Source: Streptomyces olivaceoviridis (GTDB lineage: Bacteria > Actinomycetota > Actinomycetes > Streptomycetales > Streptomycetaceae). From it: a stretch of DNA of 64,000 nt. The notes under the pieces were generated by a model. It ran no database searches and had not been told where the DNA came from. It saw nothing but the letters and a program-made list of their open reading frames with translations. Where the stretch lies: assembly GCF_014650115.1 (NCBI RefSeq), contig NZ_BMUI01000018.1, positions 141,660-205,659 of the forward strand, given 5' to 3'. Below are positions 34,337-42,219 of the stretch, piece after piece. The position numbers were made by a program, and so were the translations under genes. Position 1 is the first letter of the stretch; every line of letters starts with the position of its first letter.

Positions 34337-36148
34337 ATGGACGTTATGGGGGACAAGGCAACTCTGTTCGAGTCAGGGCGATTTGTGCAGCCTTACGACG
34401 CGGAGTCGGCCCGCGACGAGTTGGCGGACATGGGGGAAGCCGGCGAGGAGACGCGCCTCGCGCTCGCCGCGCAGAGCGGTGACGCCGAGGCGGCGAGCGT
34501 CCTCGGGGCCATGCTGCTGCGCCGCGGCGACCTCGACGGAGCCGAACCCCACCTGCGCGCGGCCACCGCGGCCGGTGACCGGGCCGCCGCCAACAACCTG
34601 GGCGTCCTGCTGCACCAGCGGGGCTACCCCGAGGAGGCGGCCGGCTGGTGGCGGATCGCCGCCGTCGCCGGTTCCGCCGCCGCCGCGCACGCGCTCGGCC
34701 GCCACCACCGGGAGCGCGGGGACGAGCCGGCCGCCGAGTACTGGCTGCGCCAGTCCGCCGAGCAGGGCCATGTCCTCGGCGCCTACGTGCTCGCCGACCT
34801 GCTGGAGCACCGCGGGGACGTCGGCGCCGAGCACTGGATGCGGGCCGCCGCCGAGCGCGGGCACCGCGAGGCCGCCTACCGGCTGGCGCGCGCGCTCGAC
34901 CGCGCGGCCGGACACGGGGACGAGACCGGGGGGGACGACGGTGCCGCCGAGGCCGAGCAGTGGTACCGGCAGGCCGCCGCGCGCGGGCACCGGCGGGCCG
35001 CGCTTCAGCTCGGGGCGATCCTGGAGAAGCGGGGCGAGCTGAAGGAGGCCGGGCGCTGGTACCTGACCTCCGCCAAGGACGGCGAGCCGCGGGCCGCCTG
35101 CGCGCTCGGCTTCCTGCTGCGCGACGCCGGCGACAGCGAGAGCGCGGCCGTGTGGTGGCTGCGCGCCGCCCAGGACGGCGACGGCAACGCGGCCAACGCG
35201 CTGGGCGCGCTGCACGCCGAGCGCGGCGAGCCCCAGACCGCCGAGCGGTGGTACCGGGCCGCGCTGGACGCCGGTGACGACAACGGCGCCTACAACCTCG
35301 GGCTGCTCTGCGCCGAGCAGGGCCGCACCGCGCAGGCCGAGCAGTGGTACCGGCGGGCCGCGTACGCCGGGCACCGCGAGGCCGCGAACGCGCTGGCCAT
35401 CCTGCTGCTCCAGAACGGCGACACGAGCGGGGCCGAGCCGTGGTTCTCCAAGGCCGCCGAGGTCGGAAGCGTGGACGCCGCGTTCAACCTCGGCATCCTC
35501 TACGCCGGGCGCGGCGAGGACGAGATGGCGCTGCGCTGGTACGAGCGGGCGGCGGCGGCCGGGCACGCCGAGGCCGCGCTCCAGGTCGGGATCGCCCGGC
35601 TGCGCGAGGGCGACGAGCAGGAGGCCGAACGGCATCTGCGCTGTGCGGCGGGCGGCGGCAGCGCGGAGGGCGCGTACCGGCTGGCCACCCTGCTCGACGC
35701 GCGCCGGCCGCCGGAGCCCGCGCACGAGCTGGGGGAGATCGTGCAGGAGAAGACCGAGTGCGAGGAGTGGTACGAGCGTGCCGCCTCGCAGGGGCACCGG
35801 CGGGCGCAGGTGCGGGTCGGCATGCTCGCGGCGGCGCGGGGCGATGTGGTGGAGGCGGCGCGGTGGTACCGGGCGGCGGCCGAGGCCGGGTCGCGCAACG
35901 GCGCCTTCAACCTGGGGCTGCTGCTCGCCCGCGAGGGGAGCGAGCCCGAGGCGGCGGTGTGGTGGGCCCGGGCCGCCGATGCCGGGCACGGGCGGGCGGC
36001 GCTGCGGCTGGCCCTCGTCTACGCGCGTCGCGGCGAGCTGGCCGAGGGGCAGCGGTGGGCCGACAGGGCGGTCGCGCTGGGGCCGGCGGAGGTGTCCGAG
36101 CGGGCGGGACGGCTGCGGGACGCGCTGCGGGAGGAGCTCTCGGCGTGA
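34337..36148 (+). CDS. Sel1/TPR-repeat protein
   Basis: A 603-residue solenoid protein composed almost entirely of Sel1-like/TPR units. They recur as GDDNGAYNLGLLCAEQGRTA, AEQWYRRAAYAGHREAANAL and similar blocks of about 34-36 residues, more than a dozen in all. A short leader (MDVMGDKATLFESGRFVQPY) precedes them. No signal peptide or catalytic domain is visible, so it is probably a cytoplasmic scaffold. Partners cannot be inferred. ATG 34337 is chosen; an in-frame ATG at 34346 is possible. The gene is enclosed by two near-identical initiator tRNA genes, each with its own hairpin. Confidence 0.92.
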   Translation: MDVMGDKATLFESGRFVQPYDAESARDELADMGEAGEETRLALAAQSGDAEAASVLGAMLLRRGDLDGAEPHLRAATAAGDRAAANNLGVLLHQRGYPEEAAGWWRIAAVAGSAAAAHALGRHHRERGDEPAAEYWLRQSAEQGHVLGAYVLADLLEHRGDVGAEHWMRAAAERGHREAAYRLARALDRAAGHGDETGGDDGAAEAEQWYRQAAARGHRRAALQLGAILEKRGELKEAGRWYLTSAKDGEPRAACALGFLLRDAGDSESAAVWWLRAAQDGDGNAANALGALHAERGEPQTAERWYRAALDAGDDNGAYNLGLLCAEQGRTAQAEQWYRRAAYAGHREAANALAILLLQNGDTSGAEPWFSKAAEVGSVDAAFNLGILYAGRGEDEMALRWYERAAAAGHAEAALQVGIARLREGDEQEAERHLRCAAGGGSAEGAYRLATLLDARRPPEPAHELGEIVQEKTECEEWYERAASQGHRRAQVRVGMLAAARGDVVEAARWYRAAAEAGSRNGAFNLGLLLAREGSEPEAAVWWARAADAGHGRAALRLALVYARRGELAEGQRWADRAVALGPAEVSERAGRLRDALREELSA

Positions 36149-36174
36149 CGCCGGACACCCCGGCCCCCACTGAT

Positions 36175-36204
36175 TTGCTTCTCGACGCTTCCCTCACGTA
36201 GTGT
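36175..36204 (+). promoter_or_regulatory. Likely promoter of the second fMet tRNA gene
   Basis: -35 TTGCTT (36175-36180), an 18-bp spacer, -10 TAGTGT (36199-36204). Transcription would start about 6 nt before the tRNA. Confidence 0.5.
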
Positions 36205-36216
36205 CGTGTTCACCGA

Positions 36217-36290
36217 CGCGGGGTGGAGCAGCTCGGTAGCTCGCTGGGCTCATAACCCAGAGGTCGCAGGTTCAAATCCTGTCCCCGCTA
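36217..36290 (+). tRNA. Initiator tRNA-Met (anticodon CAT), copy 2
   Basis: Identical to the copy at 34058-34131 over the tRNA and the following CTGAAG. It has the same unpaired C1-T72, the three G-C pairs in the anticodon stem and the anticodon at 36251-36253. CCA is not encoded. Confidence 0.97.
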
Positions 36291-36297
36291 CTGAAGG

Positions 36298-36335
36298 CCG
36301 AGGGCCGGAATCCAGAGATGGGTTCCGGCCCTCGG
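36298..36335 (+). terminator. Hairpin terminator of the second fMet tRNA
   Basis: A 13-bp stem (36298-36310 with 36323-36335) is followed by TGTTTT, a T-rich tail. Confidence 0.8.
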
Positions 36336-36421
36336 TGTTTTCGTGCATGTTGTCGTACACGGCAACGGTCATACGCGAAGAGCCCCGGCGGATGCCGGGG
36401 CTCCAGGGAAGCGGGTGTGTC

Positions 36422-36838
36422 CTACGCGCCCGCGCAGTTCGGGCACAGCCCCCGGTACGTCACCTCGACGTCCGACACCGTGAAGCCGAAGCGCTCGGTG
36501 TCGGGGAGGTCGGCGAGGGGGTTGCCGGTCGGGTGCACGTCGCGGATCGCGCCGCACCGGGCGCAGACCAGGTGATGGTGCGGCTGGTGCGCGTTCGGGT
36601 CGTACCGCTTGGCGCGCTTGTCCGTCGTGACTTCCAGCACCTCGCCGAGCGAGACCAGTTCGCCCAGTGTGTTGTAGACGGTCGCCCGGGAGATCTCGGG
36701 CAGCCGGGCGACAGCCCGTGCGTGGACCTCGTCGGCCGTCAGATGGACGTGCTCGCCGTTCAGGACCTCGGCCACCACGCGTCGCTGCGCGGTCATCCGC
36801 CATCCGCGTCCACGCAGCCGTTCCAGAAGGTCGCTCAT
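36422..36838 (-). CDS. catR: Fur-family peroxide-sensing repressor, CatR-like
   Basis: A 138-residue Fur-family regulator. The winged helix contains LPEISRATVYNTLGELVSLG. The metal-binding region is HQPHHHLVCARCGAIRDVHP with CARC, and the C-terminal structural zinc pair is in LCPNC. This is the cysteine set of PerR/Fur-type proteins. ATG 36838 gives 138 residues, the length I recall for S. coelicolor CatR; GTG 36844 is two codons upstream. The gene is divergent from the catalase gene, and an inverted repeat lies in the catalase promoter, so it most likely represses catA until peroxide oxidises it. Hydrogen peroxide sensing is by family analogy. Confidence 0.88.
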   Translation of the reverse strand: MSDLLERLRGRGWRMTAQRRVVAEVLNGEHVHLTADEVHARAVARLPEISRATVYNTLGELVSLGEVLEVTTDKRAKRYDPNAHQPHHHLVCARCGAIRDVHPTGNPLADLPDTERFGFTVSDVEVTYRGLCPNCAGA

Positions 36839-36899
36839 GGCCACCAGCCTAGCAGGAGGAGCCCCCAGATCGGGAACAGGTGTGATTTTGGATCGCCAG

Positions 36900-36927
36900 T
36901 TGACTTAGACAATGTCCATTGTAGGAT
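36900..36927 (+). promoter_or_regulatory. catA promoter with Fur/PerR-type operator in the spacer
   Basis: -35 TTGACT (36900-36905), a 16-bp spacer and -10 TAGGAT (36922-36927). The spacer holds the perfect inverted repeat ACAATG-TC-CATTGT (36909-36922), which ends on the first base of the -10. A repressor bound there would block polymerase directly. Confidence 0.8.
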
Positions 36928-36983
36928 CGGGACCGGCTTTGGCCACAGGACAGGACTAGTCAGTGATGACGCAGGAGGCGTAC

Positions 36984-38438
36984 GTGACGCAGGGACCGCT
37001 CACCACGGAGGCCGGTGCCCCGGTCGCCGACAACCAGAACAGCGAGACGGCGGGCGTCGGCGGGCCGGTCCTCGTCCAGGACCAGCTCCTGCTGGAGAAG
37101 CTGGCGCACTTCAACCGCGAGCGCATCCCGGAGCGCGTGGTGCACGCCCGTGGCGCCGGCGCGTACGGCACCTTCACCGTGACCGCCGATGTCACGCCGT
37201 ACACCCGCGCCGCGTTCCTCTCCGAGGCCGGCAAGCAGACCGAGGTCTTCCTGCGCTTCTCGACCGTGGCCGGCAACCTCGGCGCCGCGGACGCCGTCCG
37301 CGACCCGCGCGGCTTCGCGCTGAAGTTCTACACCGAGGAGGGCAACTACGACCTCGTCGGCAACAACACCCCGGTCTTCTTCATCCGGGACGCGATCAAG
37401 TTCCCGGACTTCATCCACACCCAGAAGCGCGACCCGTACACCGGCTCCACGGAAGCCGACAACGTGTGGGACTTCTGGTCGCTCTCGCCGGAGTCGACCC
37501 ACCAGGTGACCTGGCTGTTCGGCGACCGCGGCATCCCGGCGTCGTACCGGCACATGGACGGCTTCGGCTCGCACACCTACCAGTGGAACAACGCGGCCGG
37601 CGAGGTCTTCTGGGTCAAGTACCACTTCAAGACCGACCAGGGGATCAAGAACCTCACCGCCGAGGAGGCGGAGGTCCTCGCGGGCAAGGACCCCGACTCG
37701 CACCAGCGCGACCTGCGTGAGGCGATCGAGCGCGGGGAGTTCCCGAGCTGGACCGTGGGCGTGCAGATCATGCCGGCGGCGGACGCGGCGACGTACCGCT
37801 TCAACCCGTTCGACCTGACCAAGGTGTGGCCGCACGCGGACTACCCGGTCATCGAGATCGGCAAGCTGGAGCTGAACCGCAACCCGCAGAACGTCTTCGC
37901 CGAGGTCGAGCAGTCGATCTTCTCCCCGGCGCACTTCGTGCCCGGTATCGGCCCCTCGCCCGACAAGATGCTCCAGGGCCGGCTCTTCGCCTACGGCGAC
38001 GCCCACCGCTACCGCGTCGGCATCAACGCCGACCACCTGCCGGTGAACCGCCCGCACGCCACCGAGGCGCGCACCCACTCCCGTGACGGCTTCCTCTACG
38101 ACGGCCGGCACGGCGGTGCGAAGAACTACGAGCCGAACAGCTTCGGCGGGCCGCAGCAGACCGGCCGTCCGCTCTGGCAGCCGTTCGACGGCTTCACGGC
38201 CGGCACCGGCAGCCACCCGACCCCCGTGCACGCCGAGGACGACGACTTCGTGCAGGCGGGCAACCTCTACCGGCTGATGTCGGAGGCGGAGAAGGAGCGG
38301 CTGATCGCCAACCTCGCGGGCGCGATCTCGCAGGTCTCGCGCGAGGACATCGCCGAGCGGGCGATCGGCAACTTCGCGGGCGCCGACGCCGACTTCGGCA
38401 AGCGGCTCGAGGCGGCGGTGCAGGCGCTGCGCGGCTGA
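36984..38438 (+). CDS. catA: Monofunctional heme catalase CatA
   Basis: A small-subunit (clade 3) catalase of 484 residues. The distal His region is RVVHARGAGAYGTF, the Asn region is DLVGNNTPVFFIRD, and the proximal heme Tyr motif is RLFAYGDAHRYR. NADPH-binding-type residues follow. It converts hydrogen peroxide to water and oxygen in the cytoplasm. GTG 36984 is chosen because GCAGGAGG stands just upstream; ATG 36966 and GTG 36963 are in frame. Regulation: the promoter at 36900-36927 carries a Fur-type palindrome, and the divergent gene encodes a CatR-like repressor. This arrangement matches the catR-catA pair described in S. coelicolor. Confidence 0.96.
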   Translation: MTQGPLTTEAGAPVADNQNSETAGVGGPVLVQDQLLLEKLAHFNRERIPERVVHARGAGAYGTFTVTADVTPYTRAAFLSEAGKQTEVFLRFSTVAGNLGAADAVRDPRGFALKFYTEEGNYDLVGNNTPVFFIRDAIKFPDFIHTQKRDPYTGSTEADNVWDFWSLSPESTHQVTWLFGDRGIPASYRHMDGFGSHTYQWNNAAGEVFWVKYHFKTDQGIKNLTAEEAEVLAGKDPDSHQRDLREAIERGEFPSWTVGVQIMPAADAATYRFNPFDLTKVWPHADYPVIEIGKLELNRNPQNVFAEVEQSIFSPAHFVPGIGPSPDKMLQGRLFAYGDAHRYRVGINADHLPVNRPHATEARTHSRDGFLYDGRHGGAKNYEPNSFGGPQQTGRPLWQPFDGFTAGTGSHPTPVHAEDDDFVQAGNLYRLMSEAEKERLIANLAGAISQVSREDIAERAIGNFAGADADFGKRLEAAVQALRG

Positions 38439-38459
38439 GCCGGCCGCCCTCGCGGCTGG

Positions 38460-38496
38460 GCGGGCCGGACCCCACGGTGCTCGGGGTCCGGCCCGC
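38460..38496. terminator. Bidirectional hairpin between catA and CBS gene
   Basis: A perfect 14-bp stem (38460-38473 with 38483-38496) with a 9-nt loop separates the convergent genes. Confidence 0.85.
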
Positions 38497-38504
38497 TTCG
38501 CATG

Positions 38505-38900
38505 TCACAGTGCGGGCGTGGGCTCGCGGGCCGGGAGCCAGCGGCGGACGATGTCGCGGACCGAGACGATCCCGGCCACATCGCCGTGGTCGAGGACGAC
38601 GAGGTGCCGGAAGCCGCCGTGCGCCATGGCGCGGGCCGCCTCCTCCAGGGTCCAGGTGGGGGCGGCGAAGACGACGTCGGTGGTGGTGTGGGCGTGGGTG
38701 CGCTCCGCGTCCGGGTTCTGCCCGAGGCCGACGGAGTTGAGGATGTCGCGTTCGGTCAGGATGCCGATGCCGCCGGCGTCCGGGTCGAGGACCACGGCGG
38801 CGCCGACGCGGCGGGCGGACATCAGGGCGGCTGCCTGGCGCAGGGTGTGGGCGGGGCCGAGGGTGAGAATCACCGTGCTCATGGCGTCACGGACGAGCAT
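38505..38900 (-). CDS. CBS-pair domain protein
   Basis: A 131-residue protein made only of two CBS motifs. The first is MSTVILTLGPAHTLRQAA to GIGILTERDIL; the second is WTLEEAARAMAHGGFRHLVV to GIVSVRDIV. CBS pairs bind adenine nucleotides and usually gate a partner enzyme or channel, but no partner is adjacent. ATG 38900 follows the near-perfect ribosome site TAGGAGGTGG. It converges on catA. High expression is suggested by the ribosome site alone. Confidence 0.92.
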   Translation of the reverse strand: MLVRDAMSTVILTLGPAHTLRQAAALMSARRVGAAVVLDPDAGGIGILTERDILNSVGLGQNPDAERTHAHTTTDVVFAAPTWTLEEAARAMAHGGFRHLVVLDHGDVAGIVSVRDIVRRWLPAREPTPAL

Positions 38901-39059
38901 GGACGGACCACCTCCTAGGAATCCCCGGGAACGTTCGGGGATTCACAAGTTCACAAGTGGGGGTGGGCTCAGGGTGCCAGGTAAAGGGAGGGTCAACAAG
39001 GGGGCGCGCGGCGCCAGTTGAGGGCGTAGCGGGAGTACTCCCGGTCCCCTCCCCGTTCC

Positions 39060-39860
39060 TCACGAGCGCGGGTTGAGGTACCCCAGCAGCTCGTCGTGGA
39101 GGAGGCCGTTGGACGCCGCCGCGTCGCCGCTGTGCGGACCCGGGCGGCCGTCGAGGCCGGTGAAGGTGCCGCCCGCCTCCGTCACGATGATCGCGTTGGC
39201 CGCCATGTCCCACAGCGACAGCTCCGGCTCGGCGCAGATGTCCACGGAGCCCTCGGCGACCATCATGTACGGCCAGAAGTCGCCGTACGCGCGCGTGCGC
39301 CACACCTGGCGGGACAGATCCAGGAAGCCGTCCAGGCGGTCGCGCTCCTCCCAGCCGGAGAGCGAGGAGTACGCGAAGGAGGCGTCCGCGAGCTCGCCGA
39401 CGCGCGAGACGTGGATGCGGGTCGCGGAGGTGAGGTTGCGGCCGGTGAAGGCGCCGTGGCCCTTCGCGGCCCACCAGCGGCGGCCGAGCGCGGGGGCGGA
39501 GACCACGCCGACGACGGGCTGGTAGCCGCCCTCACCTGCCTCCATCAGGGAGATCAGGGTGGCCCAGACCGGGACGCCCCGCACGTAGTTCTTCGTCCCG
39601 TCGATCGGGTCGATCACCCAGCGGCGGGGGCCCGTGCCCTCGATGCCGTACTCCTCGCCGAGGACGGCGTCCCGCGGGCGGGCGCGCTGGAGCCGGCCGC
39701 GGATGAGTTCCTCCGCGGCCTTGTCCGCTTCGCTCACCGGGGTCATGTCCGGCTTCGTCTCCACCTTGAGGTCGAGGGCCTTGAAGCGGGCCGTGGTGGC
39801 GGCGTCGGCCGCGTCCGCGAGGACGTGGGCGAGGCGGAGGTCGTCGAGGTAGTCGGGCAT
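39060..39860 (-). CDS. hisN: Histidinol-phosphatase HisN (inositol monophosphatase family)
   Basis: A 266-residue IMPase-fold phosphatase with metal-binding motifs LGEEYG, WVIDPIDGTKNYVRG and LSLWDMAANAIIVTEAGG. Among IMPase relatives, the GTKNYVRG segment after DPIDG and the actinobacterial context fit HisN, which performs the penultimate step of histidine synthesis (L-histidinol phosphate to histidinol). An S. coelicolor gene in the same neighbourhood was shown to have this function (recalled as SCO5208). The start is ATG 39860. It is divergent from a TetR regulator. Inositol-1-phosphatase is the alternative. Confidence 0.87.
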   Translation of the reverse strand: MPDYLDDLRLAHVLADAADAATTARFKALDLKVETKPDMTPVSEADKAAEELIRGRLQRARPRDAVLGEEYGIEGTGPRRWVIDPIDGTKNYVRGVPVWATLISLMEAGEGGYQPVVGVVSAPALGRRWWAAKGHGAFTGRNLTSATRIHVSRVGELADASFAYSSLSGWEERDRLDGFLDLSRQVWRTRAYGDFWPYMMVAEGSVDICAEPELSLWDMAANAIIVTEAGGTFTGLDGRPGPHSGDAAASNGLLHDELLGYLNPRS

Positions 39861-40005
39861 GTGAGGAACGGTATCCGGCGGGGTCGGCACGCGGCCACCG
39901 GGGGCGGTGGGAGTGTCCCGGAGGGACGCGGCGCACCGCGCGACCGCCGGGGCGGGCCCGTGGCGGGAGAACGGCCGGACGCACCCCGTGCTCCCTCCCA
40001 AACCC

Positions 40006-40034
40006 TTGACAGTGCATACAAGCGCGTCAAATCT
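40006..40034 (+). promoter_or_regulatory. Promoter of the TetR gene, possibly self-repressed
   Basis: A perfect -35 TTGACA (40006-40011), a 17-bp spacer and a weak -10 AAATCT (40029-40034). TTGAC at the left and GTCAA at 40026-40030 form a widely spaced inverted repeat, a possible half-site pair. Confidence 0.45.
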
Positions 40035-40068
40035 GGGCGCAGAGTCGGTGTGGTCCAGGGAGGCGAGG

Positions 40069-40674
40069 ATGCCTGCTGCCCGGGAGTCGCTGTTGGACGC
40101 CGCGTACACGGCGCTCGCGCGCCGGCCGTGGTCCGCCGTGCGGATGGTCGACGTGGCCGCGTCGGCAGGGGTGTCCCGGCAGACCCTGTACAACGAGTTC
40201 GGCGGCAAGGACGGCCTCGCGCGGGCGCTGGTGCGGCGGGAGGCCGACGGTTACCTCGCCGGCGTGGAGCGGGCCCTGGCCGGCCCCACCGGGGCGCGGG
40301 ACCGGCTCACCGCCACCGCCGAGTGGACGGCCACCGCCGCCCGGGACAACGTGCTGGTGCGGGCCATGCTCACGGGCTGCTGGACCGAGCGGCTGCCGAG
40401 CCCGCCGCTCACCGCCGTGCCCTCCACCAGCGCGGTACCGGCGCAGCGCCGGGCGGACGGGCCGCTGCCCGCGCCCCGCGACTTCGTGCGGATCGTCCGG
40501 GACCGCGCGGCGACCGCGCTGGCCGGTCCGGGCGCCGACCCGGCCGACACCGCGGAACTGCTCCGCTCCTGTGAGCTGGTCGTACGCCTCGCCCTGTCCT
40601 GCGTGGCGGCGCCGCCGGGGGAGGGCGGGATGGCGGAGCTGGTACGGGCGGTGCTGCCACGGCACCTGGTGTGA
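40069..40674 (+). CDS. TetR-family transcriptional regulator
   Basis: A 201-residue regulator. The N-terminal helix-turn-helix reads MVDVAASAGVSRQTLYNEFG, preceded by LLDAAYTALARRPWSAVR. The C-terminal ligand domain is Ala/Arg-rich with no family-specific motif that I recognise. ATG 40069 is preceded by GGGAGGCGAGG. The SMR exporter gene 116 nt downstream is convergent, which makes it a plausible target by neighbourhood, though TetR targets are more often divergent. hisN is divergent and unlikely to be controlled by a TetR repressor. Confidence 0.9.
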   Translation: MPAARESLLDAAYTALARRPWSAVRMVDVAASAGVSRQTLYNEFGGKDGLARALVRREADGYLAGVERALAGPTGARDRLTATAEWTATAARDNVLVRAMLTGCWTERLPSPPLTAVPSTSAVPAQRRADGPLPAPRDFVRIVRDRAATALAGPGADPADTAELLRSCELVVRLALSCVAAPPGEGGMAELVRAVLPRHLV

Positions 40675-40694
40675 AGGCCGGCGCCTCCCGAGCC

Positions 40695-40784
40695 CGGTGG
40701 GCCGACGGCGCTCGGTGGGCCGACGACGCCCGGCGGGCCGACGACGCCCGGTGGACCGGCAGCGCGTGGTGGGCCGGGCCCGAC
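40695..40784. repeat. Tandem repeat, five 18-bp units, between TetR and SMR genes
   Basis: Five consecutive copies of CGGTGGGCCGACGACGCC-like units (18-bp period). The first three differ by at most two bases, and the last two are more diverged. The array ends 5 bp before the stop of the SMR gene. It contains no hairpin terminator. Confidence 0.8.
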
Positions 40785-40789
40785 AGCCC

Positions 40790-41113
40790 CTAGTGGGCCG
40801 AGCCCGAGAGCTGGAGTCCGATCACCCCGATGATGACCAGGCTGATCGACACGATCTTCAGGGTGGAGACCAGGTCGCCGAGGAAGACCATGCCGTAGAT
40901 GGCGGTGCCCGCCGCGCCGATGCCGGTCCACACGGCGTAGGCGGGGCCGACGTCCAGCTTCCTCAGGGACAGGGTGAGCAGACCGAAGCTGCCCAGGGCG
41001 AACGACGCGAAGGCGATCGTCGGCCACAGGCGCGTGAACCCGTGCGAGAGCTTCAGGCACACGGCGAAGCCGGTCTCCAGTATCCCGGCCACTATGACCA
41101 GCAGCCACGCCAT
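40790..41113 (-). CDS. SMR-family exporter, Gdx/SugE (guanidinium exporter) subtype
   Basis: A 107-residue, four-helix membrane protein. The essential Glu is in AGILETGFAV, followed by LKLSHGFTRLWP and GPAYAVWTGIGAAGTAI. The HGF motif after helix 1 and the A-Y-A-V-W-T-G-I-G-A run are typical of SugE/Gdx rather than EmrE/QacE, so the substrate is probably guanidinium. No guanidine riboswitch is seen in the 84 nt upstream, where the rsgA end is close. ATG 41113 is followed at once by the first membrane helix. It may be cotranscribed with rsgA. Confidence 0.9.
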   Translation of the reverse strand: MAWLLVIVAGILETGFAVCLKLSHGFTRLWPTIAFASFALGSFGLLTLSLRKLDVGPAYAVWTGIGAAGTAIYGMVFLGDLVSTLKIVSISLVIIGVIGLQLSGSAH

Positions 41114-41197
41114 GTGCGGTCCTCCCGTTGATCCGGATCTCCGGCTCGGTGCGATTATGCACTTACCGGCCTCGCACCCCGGCAAACAACGCGAGGC

Positions 41198-42208
41198 TCA
41201 GTCGCCTTCCTTGCGCTCCCTGGTGGCCAGCAGCCGGCGCAGCGAGTACAGCCGTGCCGGGTCCGCGTGTCCCTCCGCCACCCACGCGTCCAGCGCGCAG
41301 TCCGGCTCGTCGTGGCTGCACGCGCGCGGGCAGCCCGCCGTACCGGGTTCGAGGTCGGGGAAGGCGTGGATCACCCGGGACGGGTCGACGTGCGCGAGTC
41401 CGAAGGAGCGGACCCCCGGGGTGTCGACGACCCAGCCTCCCCCGTCGGCCAGCGGCAGGGCGAGGGCGGAGGTGGTGGTGTGCCGGCCCCGGCCGGTCAC
41501 CGCGTTGACGTGTCCCGTCAAACGCCGGCGCTCCTGCGGCACCAGCGCGTTGACCAGCGTCGTCTTGCCGACGCCCGAGTGACCCACGAACGCGGTGATC
41601 TTGCCGTCGAGGTGCTCGCGGACCCGGTCCGACGCGTCCCCGTTCTCCAGTTCCCCGCGGCTGGTGACGACGTACGGGATGTCGAGGGCGCCGTACAGCT
41701 CCAGCAGCTTGTCCGGCGGGGCCAGGTCCGACTTGGTCATCACCAGCAGCGGCTCCAGACCGCCGTCGAAGGCCGCGACGAGGCAGCGGTCGATCAGCCG
41801 GGGGCGGGGCTCGGGATCGGCCAGGGCCGTCACGATCGCCAGCTGGTCGGCGTTGGCGACGACCACCCGCTCGTACGGATCGTCGTCGTCGGCCGTGCGG
41901 CGCAGCACCGACGTCCGCTCCTCGATGCGGACGATCCGCGCGAGCGTGTCCTTCATGCCGGACAGGTCACCGACCAGGGCCACCCGGTCGCCCACCACGG
42001 CCGCCTTGCGGCCCAGCTCACGCGCCTTCATCGCCATTACGACCCGGTCCTCGACCAGGCAGGTCAGCCGTCCCCGGTCGACGGTGAGGACCATGCCCTC
42101 GGCCGCGTCCTCGTGCTTGGGCCGGATGTTCGTCCGCGGCCGGTTTCCCTTGCGGTTGGGACGGCTGCGGATGTCGTCCTCGTCGGTGTGCTTGCCGTAG
42201 CGGCGCAT
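41198..42208 (-). CDS. rsgA: Ribosome small subunit-dependent GTPase RsgA
   Basis: A 336-residue circularly permuted GTPase. Motifs run in the order G4 (MTKSD), G1 (VGHSGVGKTTLVNAL) and G3 (DTPGVRSFGL), which defines the YjeQ/RsgA group. The C-terminal zinc module is CPRACSHDEPDC. The N-terminal OB-fold begins at MVLTVDRGRLTCLVEDR. It checks late maturation of the 30S subunit. ATG 42208 starts MRRYGKHTDEDDIR, 11 nt after aroA, so the two are one transcript. The aroA-rsgA pair is conserved in actinobacteria. Confidence 0.95.
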   Translation of the reverse strand: MRRYGKHTDEDDIRSRPNRKGNRPRTNIRPKHEDAAEGMVLTVDRGRLTCLVEDRVVMAMKARELGRKAAVVGDRVALVGDLSGMKDTLARIVRIEERTSVLRRTADDDDPYERVVVANADQLAIVTALADPEPRPRLIDRCLVAAFDGGLEPLLVMTKSDLAPPDKLLELYGALDIPYVVTSRGELENGDASDRVREHLDGKITAFVGHSGVGKTTLVNALVPQERRRLTGHVNAVTGRGRHTTTSALALPLADGGGWVVDTPGVRSFGLAHVDPSRVIHAFPDLEPGTAGCPRACSHDEPDCALDAWVAEGHADPARLYSLRRLLATRERKEGD

Positions 42209-42219
42209 GGCGTACGTCC

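Noticed and set aside
34373..35989. 538-codon minus-strand open frame opposite the Sel1 gene
   Set aside because: Its repeats merely mirror the Sel1 repeats on the other strand.
34058..36290. Genomic island or integrated element between the two tRNA genes
   Set aside because: No integrase, excisionase or attachment-type truncated tRNA; both tRNAs are complete and the gene between has ordinary composition.
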